Assembly (NCBI GenBank): GCA_030348385.1
Contig: JAUCFP010000006.1
Coordinates: 3,685,501-3,749,500, forward strand
Reading direction: 5' to 3'
Length of the DNA stretch: 64,000 nucleotides
Source of the DNA: Cytobacillus sp. NJ13
Lineage (GTDB): Bacteria; Bacillota; Bacilli; Bacillales; Cytobacillaceae
Numbering within the stretch: the stretch's first letter is position 1; each line of letters opens with the position of its first letter. Position numbers and translations under genes: made by a program. This document shows positions 59,700-64,000 of this stretch, piece by piece. The notes below the pieces were generated by a model. That model was not told the DNA's origin. It saw nothing but the letters and a program-made list of their open reading frames with translations, and searched no databases.

Positions 59700-60251
59700 A
59701 TGTCTGCAATGATCGGGGAAATTTTAACACTGGCTCTAATGGCATTCGCATTGGGGATGGATGCCTTTTCGGTAGGTCTTGGCATGGGGATGTACAAACT
59801 CCGCCTCAGACAAATAGCTAAAATCGGCATCACCATTGGCCTTTTCCATGTATGGATGCCTTTATTGGGAATGATAGCAGGCCGATTTCTTTCAAATACA
59901 TTCGGAGCCATTGCCGGTTATGCAGGCGGGGGATTGCTCCTTTTATTAGGTGTGCAGATGACTTGGTCAAGCTTCAGGGATGATGAAGACAGTTTAATTA
60001 CGCCAGTGGGCTTAGGGCTGCTGATCTTTGCCTTGAGCGTGAGCCTTGATAGTTTTTCAGTAGGCCTCAGCCTCGGAATCTACGGTGCCAAAACATTGCT
60101 TGTACTCGTGTTCTTTGGAGCCGGGGCGACCATCCTCACATGGGCCGGCCTGCTCACCGGCAGAAAAGTCCAAAGCTGGATCGGCTCCTACAGCGAGGCT
60201 CTCGGCGGTGCCATCCTCCTTGCTTTCGGGGTAAAACTCTTATTTTTATAG
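59700..60251 (+). CDS. mntP: Manganese efflux pump MntP
   Basis: 183 residues, six membrane spans in two repeats: [20 protein letters not shown] and [17 protein letters not shown] carry the paired aspartates typical of MntP. Exports Mn2+. No yybP-ykoY manganese riboswitch is visible in the 113-bp leader, unlike many mntP genes. The B. subtilis counterpart ywlD has the same position. Confidence 0.93.
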   Translation: MSAMIGEILTLALMAFALGMDAFSVGLGMGMYKLRLRQIAKIGITIGLFHVWMPLLGMIAGRFLSNTFGAIAGYAGGGLLLLLGVQMTWSSFRDDEDSLITPVGLGLLIFALSVSLDSFSVGLSLGIYGAKTLLVLVFFGAGATILTWAGLLTGRKVQSWIGSYSEALGGAILLAFGVKLLFL

Positions 60252-60293
60252 ACGTTAGCCTGTGTTTATATGTTAATATTTTGTGAAAAATGG

Positions 60294-60323
60294 AAAGGGT
60301 GCGGGTCGCCCTTTTTCTTTTTT
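60294..60323 (+). terminator. Terminator of mntP
   Basis: AAAGGG-GCG / CGC-CCTTT stem and T-rich tail. Confidence 0.75.
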
Positions 60324-60441
60324 TGCTAGGGAGCTATAGGTGTTATAGGAAATTTGTCTTATAATGTAAGTAAAGTGCAAACCGTAAAATTTGAATAAAG
60401 TTTTATGGATATAGACCGATATATAAGGAGGGAGTATCTCT

Positions 60442-60882
60442 GTGACAAAAGTATTATTTGTATGTACAGGAAATACTTGCAGAAGCCCGATGGCAGAAGC
60501 CATTTTAAAAAGCAAATCGCTCCCGGGTGTAAAAGTGAAATCGGCTGGAGTATTTGCGGCAGACGGCAGCGACGCGTCACCTCATACAAAAAGTGTGCTG
60601 GAGGAGCATGGGATTCCGCTGCAGCATCAGTCTTCCAGCATGAGTGAAGATTTAATTGACTGGGCGACCTATATTTTAACAATGACAGCCGGCCACAAAA
60701 ATACCGTTCTGTCCATGTTTCCTGACGCAGGGGGCAAAACCTTCACATTAAAAGAGTTTGCCGGAGCCGCGGGAGATATTATCGATCCATATGGGGGGCC
60801 GGTTGAGATATATAGAAATACATTTAAAGATCTGACAGAAGCGATTGAACAAATTTTGGATCGCGTAAAGAGACCGGATTAA
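60442..60882 (+). CDS. ywlE: Protein arginine phosphatase YwlE
   Basis: 146 residues from GTG 60442 (AGGAGGGAG upstream). Low-molecular-weight phosphatase loop CTGNTCRS (Cys8 to Arg14) with Thr12, the residue that gives YwlE its arginine specificity, and general acid Asp115 in IIDPYGG. It removes phosphate from arginine residues tagged by McsB for ClpCP. Close homologues act on phosphotyrosine, but the Thr argues for arginine. Confidence 0.92.
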   Translation: MTKVLFVCTGNTCRSPMAEAILKSKSLPGVKVKSAGVFAADGSDASPHTKSVLEEHGIPLQHQSSSMSEDLIDWATYILTMTAGHKNTVLSMFPDAGGKTFTLKEFAGAAGDIIDPYGGPVEIYRNTFKDLTEAIEQILDRVKRPD

Positions 60883-60898
60883 TCAGGGGGGCAACATA

Positions 60899-62194
60899 AT
60901 GGGGGAGAAAAAGGGCTATAAGTTTGGCCTTAGGAAAAAGCTCGTATTATTTATCACATCGCTGGCGATCATTACATACACAACAAGTGCTGTATTTCTT
61001 TACTTTTTATATCCTGGCATTGAAGAGATGCTTCCATTTGGAGAGGGTGTTTTTACTATTTTAACCTTAGGAATGGGTATTTTTTGGTCAGGTGTTCTTG
61101 CCTTTTTTGCTGCAGGTTTCATTATCAAACCTTTACAGAAACTTGAAAAAACGGCACTCATGGCTGCCAATGGCGATATCGGCCAGGACGCAGAGCTTTC
61201 CAATTCGGATGATGAAATCCGTTCATTGGGCATTGCATTTAACCATATGCTTTTCAATTTAAGGGATATGGTCCATAAAATTGACGAGAACTTTAGAGAA
61301 ACGAATGAAAAAGTTATTGCGATGTCTTCCGAGTCTTCGGCAGCTGCAGAGCAGGCAGATGCGATTGCCAGAACCATCAGCGAGATTTCCCAGGGAGCAG
61401 ATAGTTCTGCGGTTTCCATTCAATCAACAGCTGAATCAATGGAAGATGTCCTGCGAATTGCTCAGGAAGTCCAGAATACAGCAAAAGCATCACAAAATGT
61501 TTCCGGCGAAATGGTTCAGGATCTGATGGAATCAAAGAAAGTGATCCATTCACTTATTTCAGGTATAGAAAAACTGGCCCACGATAATGAGGAATCACTG
61601 CAGACAGTGAAGCGTCTTGAGCAAAATGCCGTGAAAGTGGAGCAGATTATTCAGCTTGTCGGTGACATTGCAGCGCAGACTAACCTTCTTGCTTTAAATG
61701 CTTCCATTGAAGCAGCGCGTGCGGGGGACCATGGCAAAGGATTTGCCGTAGTCGCTGAAGAAGTCCGTAAACTTGCAGATGAAAGTGCGCAGGCAGTCCA
61801 GGGCATCTCAGAATTGATAAAAAACATTCAGGAAGAGGTCCGCAATGTTGTCATGCAAATCTCTTACCAAGTGGAGACTGCTAATAGTGAAGTGAAAAAA
61901 GGAACGAAAACAAACGAAGTGATTGAGGAAATGGCGAAAGTTGTCAATGAAATGGCTGCATCCGTGTCTGCCATTTCAGGCCTGGTTGATAACCAGATGG
62001 AGGGAATACAGCTTACATCCACACAATCCCAGGAAGTTGCGGCAATTGCTGAAGAAACGTCAGCAGGCGCACAGGAGGTTTCTGCAGCCACTCAGCACCA
62101 GACCGCTGTGATTGGCAATGTCGAAAAACTGGCCATCGAGCTTAAAGAACAGGCAGAAAAATTAAATAGCACAATTACTAAATTTAAACTATAA
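60899..62194 (+). CDS. Methyl-accepting chemotaxis protein with minimal sensor
   Basis: 431 residues. Two membrane spans (about 15-37 and 48-75) with only a ten-residue loop between them, then HAMP (about 77-130) and the signalling domain with its hairpin tip ([22 protein letters not shown], split near 258-280) and [13 protein letters not shown]. There is no extracellular ligand domain, so any signal must be sensed in the membrane, HAMP or cytosol. It interrupts the ywlE-rpiB order of B. subtilis. Ribosome site GGGGGGC; 16 bp after ywlE. Confidence 0.93.
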   Translation: MGEKKGYKFGLRKKLVLFITSLAIITYTTSAVFLYFLYPGIEEMLPFGEGVFTILTLGMGIFWSGVLAFFAAGFIIKPLQKLEKTALMAANGDIGQDAELSNSDDEIRSLGIAFNHMLFNLRDMVHKIDENFRETNEKVIAMSSESSAAAEQADAIARTISEISQGADSSAVSIQSTAESMEDVLRIAQEVQNTAKASQNVSGEMVQDLMESKKVIHSLISGIEKLAHDNEESLQTVKRLEQNAVKVEQIIQLVGDIAAQTNLLALNASIEAARAGDHGKGFAVVAEEVRKLADESAQAVQGISELIKNIQEEVRNVVMQISYQVETANSEVKKGTKTNEVIEEMAKVVNEMAASVSAISGLVDNQMEGIQLTSTQSQEVAAIAEETSAGAQEVSAATQHQTAVIGNVEKLAIELKEQAEKLNSTITKFKL

Positions 62195-62202
62195 ACGTTT
62201 TT

Positions 62203-62234
62203 AAGGGAGCCCAAAATGCAGCTCCCTTTCTTTA
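62203..62234 (+). terminator. Terminator of the chemotaxis gene
   Basis: AAGGGAGC / GCTCCCTT perfect 8-bp stem with 10-nt loop and T-rich tail. Confidence 0.85.
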
Positions 62235-62308
62235 TATTTTCAAGGTTTTGTGTCAAAATAAGAGCATAATGTCAAAAATAAGCGGGCTTCAAACAGGAGG
62301 GTTTCATA

Positions 62309-62749
62309 ATGAAAATTGCAATTGCATCAGACCATGGCGGACTTAATCTCCGCGAAGAAATTAAAAGCCTAATGGATGAAATGGGCATTGAATATGAAGA
62401 TTTCGGCTGTGAATGCGAAACTTCAGTAGATTATCCGGATTATGCATTGCCTGTTGCTGAAAAGGTAGCGGGCGGCGAATTCGACAAAGGCATTCTGATC
62501 TGCGGGACTGGGATTGGCATGAGCATCTCTGCCAACAAAGTGAAGGGAATCCGCTGTGCGCTTGTGCATGATGTATTCAGTGCAAAAGCAACCCGTGAAC
62601 ATAATGACAGCAACATCCTCGCTATGGGTGAACGAGTGATTGGCCCTGGCTTGGCTCGTGAGATTGCAAAAGTATGGCTTTCAACGGATTTTGAAGGCGG
62701 CCGACATGAAAACCGTGTAGGAAAGATTACTGCTTACGAAACGAAGTGA
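62309..62749 (+). CDS. rpiB: Ribose-5-phosphate isomerase B
   Basis: 146 residues of the RpiB/LacA/LacB family: [17 protein letters not shown] at the N-terminus, [14 protein letters not shown], and active-site Cys in [17 protein letters not shown] (near 68). It interconverts ribose 5-phosphate and ribulose 5-phosphate. B. subtilis ywlF corresponds. ywlG follows after 22 bp. Confidence 0.95.
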   Translation: MKIAIASDHGGLNLREEIKSLMDEMGIEYEDFGCECETSVDYPDYALPVAEKVAGGEFDKGILICGTGIGMSISANKVKGIRCALVHDVFSAKATREHNDSNILAMGERVIGPGLAREIAKVWLSTDFEGGRHENRVGKITAYETK

Positions 62750-62771
62750 ATCTTCCGAAAGGGTGAGCATT

Positions 62772-63338
62772 TTGATTGAACAATGGAAAATAGAACTGGA
62801 TACAATCATTCGTGAATTTAGCGAACAAGTTCCTTTAAGTGAAAAGCATATTCTTGTAGTGGGCTGCAGCACCAGTGAAGTAGCCGGGAAAAGAATAGGC
62901 ACAGCTGGAACAGAACAAGTGGCTGAAATGATATTTGAGCGTCTGGACAAGCTTCGCCAGGATACCGGGGCAGCTCTGGCCTTTCAATGCTGTGAGCATT
63001 TGAACAGGGCACTCGTACTAGAGAGGTCTGTTGCCGAGGCAAAAAATCTGGATGAAGTGGCCGTCATACCTCACCGCACGGCCGGCGGCGCGATGGCAGC
63101 ATATGCCTATGAACACTTCAAAGACCCCGTCATGGTGGAGTTTATCAAGGCAGATGCCGGCATCGATATCGGCGACACACTGATCGGCATGCATCTGAAG
63201 CATGTAGCCGTTCCGATCAGGACCTCACAAAAATCAGTCGGCGAGGCCCACGTCACCATGGCCAAAACCAGGCCGAAACTGATCGGCGGGGAACGGGCAA
63301 TCTATGAACGAAACTCTGATAATGCATCGTGCAGGTAA
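62772..63338 (+). CDS. ywlG: YwlG family protein (UPF0340)
   Basis: 188 residues from TTG 62772, eight bases after AAAGGG (GTG 62763 overlaps that site). Conserved blocks [18 protein letters not shown] near 30, [12 protein letters not shown] near 75, [17 protein letters not shown] and [17 protein letters not shown] identify UPF0340/YwlG, which sits before glyA in bacilli. Function unknown. The C-terminal nine residues after RAIYE look strain-specific. Confidence 0.92.
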   Translation: MIEQWKIELDTIIREFSEQVPLSEKHILVVGCSTSEVAGKRIGTAGTEQVAEMIFERLDKLRQDTGAALAFQCCEHLNRALVLERSVAEAKNLDEVAVIPHRTAGGAMAAYAYEHFKDPVMVEFIKADAGIDIGDTLIGMHLKHVAVPIRTSQKSVGEAHVTMAKTRPKLIGGERAIYERNSDNASCR

Positions 63339-63405
63339 TAAAAGTTCAAGTAAAGCGGATCAGTTTTGCAGAAAAAACTTTGATAATAATCTGTCCATTA
63401 GCTGT

Positions 63406-63433
63406 CCCAATTGCCTAGCAATTGGGGCTTTAT
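63406..63433 (+). terminator. Terminator of rpiB-ywlG
   Basis: CCCAATTGC / GCAATTGGG perfect stem with CTA loop, followed by GCTTTATT. Confidence 0.85.
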
Positions 63434-63548
63434 TCATTCCTATTAAATACTCAATTTCTTGTTCAGTTTCGCCACATCAGCCACCTATTCGGAGAGCAAA
63501 AGGAGATTTCTTGTACCGCGGGTCTGAACCGGAAGATCGGAAATCCAA

Positions 63549-63976
63549 GAGAATCAGTCCGAATCTAGAGCTGATTCGGACAGGAAAAGCTGAAAACAAG
63601 GGAACGAGTCCGAAGTTGAGGCACATTCGGACAGGATCAGCGGAAAACCAAGGGAACGAGTCCGAAGTTAAGGCACATTCGGACAGGATCAGCGGAAAAC
63701 TAAGGGAACGAGTCCGAAGTTAAGGCACATTCGGACAGGATCAGCTGAAAGCCAAGGGAACGAGTCCGAAGTTGAGGCACATTCGGACAGGATCAGCTGA
63801 AAACCAAGGGAATGAGTCCGAAGTTGAAGTGCATTCGGACAGGAAAAGTGAAAATCAGAGGGAACGAGTCCAAAGTTGAAGTACATTCGGACAGGGAAAG
63901 CGGAAATCAGAGGGAACGAGTCCGAAGTTAAAGCACAATCGGACAGGAAAAGCGGAAATCACAGGGAACGAGTATA
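63549..63976 (+). repeat. 52-bp tandem array C
   Basis: GGAAC (GGAAT in one unit) starts at 63601, 63653, 63705, 63757, 63809, 63861, 63913 and 63965, every step exactly 52; a diverged unit starts near 63549. Each unit carries a 7-bp inverted repeat GTCCGAA-11 nt-TTCGGAC and a purine-rich core (GGAAAAGCGGAAATCAGAG in later units). It fills the 63434-64000 gap. Confidence 0.95.
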
Positions 63977-63977
63977 T

Positions 63978-64000
63978 TGACAGGCGCCTACCCCATTTTA
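63978..64000. repeat. Partial arm of the hairpin repeat at window end
   Basis: TGACAGGCGCCTACCCC resembles the left arm TGACAGGCACCTATACC of the repeats at 8817 and 16762; the other arm would lie past the window end. Confidence 0.5.

Noticed and set aside
63304..63723. 139-residue frame running into array C
   Set aside because: It overlaps the end of ywlG, lacks a ribosome site, crosses a strong terminator and ends in translated tandem repeats.
63689..63886. Minus-strand frame inside array C
   Set aside because: Repeat translation only; no start signal.

Overview
The window is a stretch of chromosome from an endospore-forming, low-to-mid GC Gram-positive bacterium of the Bacillaceae, most likely a Bacillus/Cytobacillus/Mesobacillus-type organism (the genus is inference). 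Evidence: sporulation genes (spo0F, spoIIR, rsfA, gerQ, pbpG), a sigma-B regulon (yflT, gsiB), Bacillus-type start and ribosome-binding sites, and gene order that follows the Bacillus subtilis ywd-ywf-ywg-ywh-ywi-ywj-rho-rpmE-tdk-prfA-ywl arm near the replication origin. A perfect parS site (6098-6113) and a DnaA-box cluster at ywlB/ywlC (58329-58601, plus 58903) fit an origin-proximal location. Most genes lie on the + strand, probably co-directional with replication.

Layout. 1-4.7 kb: a response regulator cut by the window edge, a TsdA-like dihaem cytochrome c, and a molybdenum-cofactor operon (mobA-moaE-moaD-moeB). 4.7-16.6 kb: yflT, ung, parS, a broken cysteine-rich gene, ywdI-ywdK, gerQ, hemQ, pta, lipL, rsfA, a DUF1450 gene, ywfO-ywgA, ywhB, ywhC-ywhD. 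16.7-25.3 kb: pbpG, speE-speB, ywiB-argS, a XapX mini-protein, an EamA transporter and a cysteine dioxygenase. 25.3-39.3 kb: a cardiolipin synthase-like gene with uvsE, then a fatty-acid/branched-chain acyl-CoA cluster (fadF, thiolase, 3-hydroxyacyl-CoA dehydrogenase, two acyl-CoA dehydrogenases, TetR regulator, icmF). 39.7-50.6 kb: rpoE, pyrG with its CTP-sensing attenuator, ywjG, spo0F, fbaA, tal, murAB, glpX, rho, rpmE. 50.7-64 kb: tdk, a YhcN-like lipoprotein, GntR plus DMT transporter, prfA-prmC, spoIIR, gsiB, ywlB, ywlC, mntP, ywlE, a chemotaxis transducer, rpiB, ywlG.

The coding content is largely conserved housekeeping. The unusual material is intergenic. Seven gene-free stretches hold short tandem arrays of two size classes: three with an exact 52-bp period (31.4, 51.5, 63.6 kb) and four with about a 21-bp period (10.15, 14.84, 23.5, 42.3 kb). 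Unit sequence differs at every locus while period, orientation and a purine-rich core are kept. A second repeat family (tgtctag...gcttttc, about 63-120 bp, five copies) has inserted into a small cysteine-rich gene next to ung with a 5-bp target duplication; removing it in silico restores the reading frame. A third family is a 20-bp-armed hairpin (two copies plus one arm at the window end).

Regulation readable from sequence includes two sigma-B promoters of identical design, a perfect cre upstream of pta, a dyad inside the fadF promoter, the pyrG reiterative-transcription attenuator, a possible upstream ORF before rho, and many intrinsic terminators. All family assignments come from recognising motifs and from memory of B. 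subtilis gene order; no database search was run.
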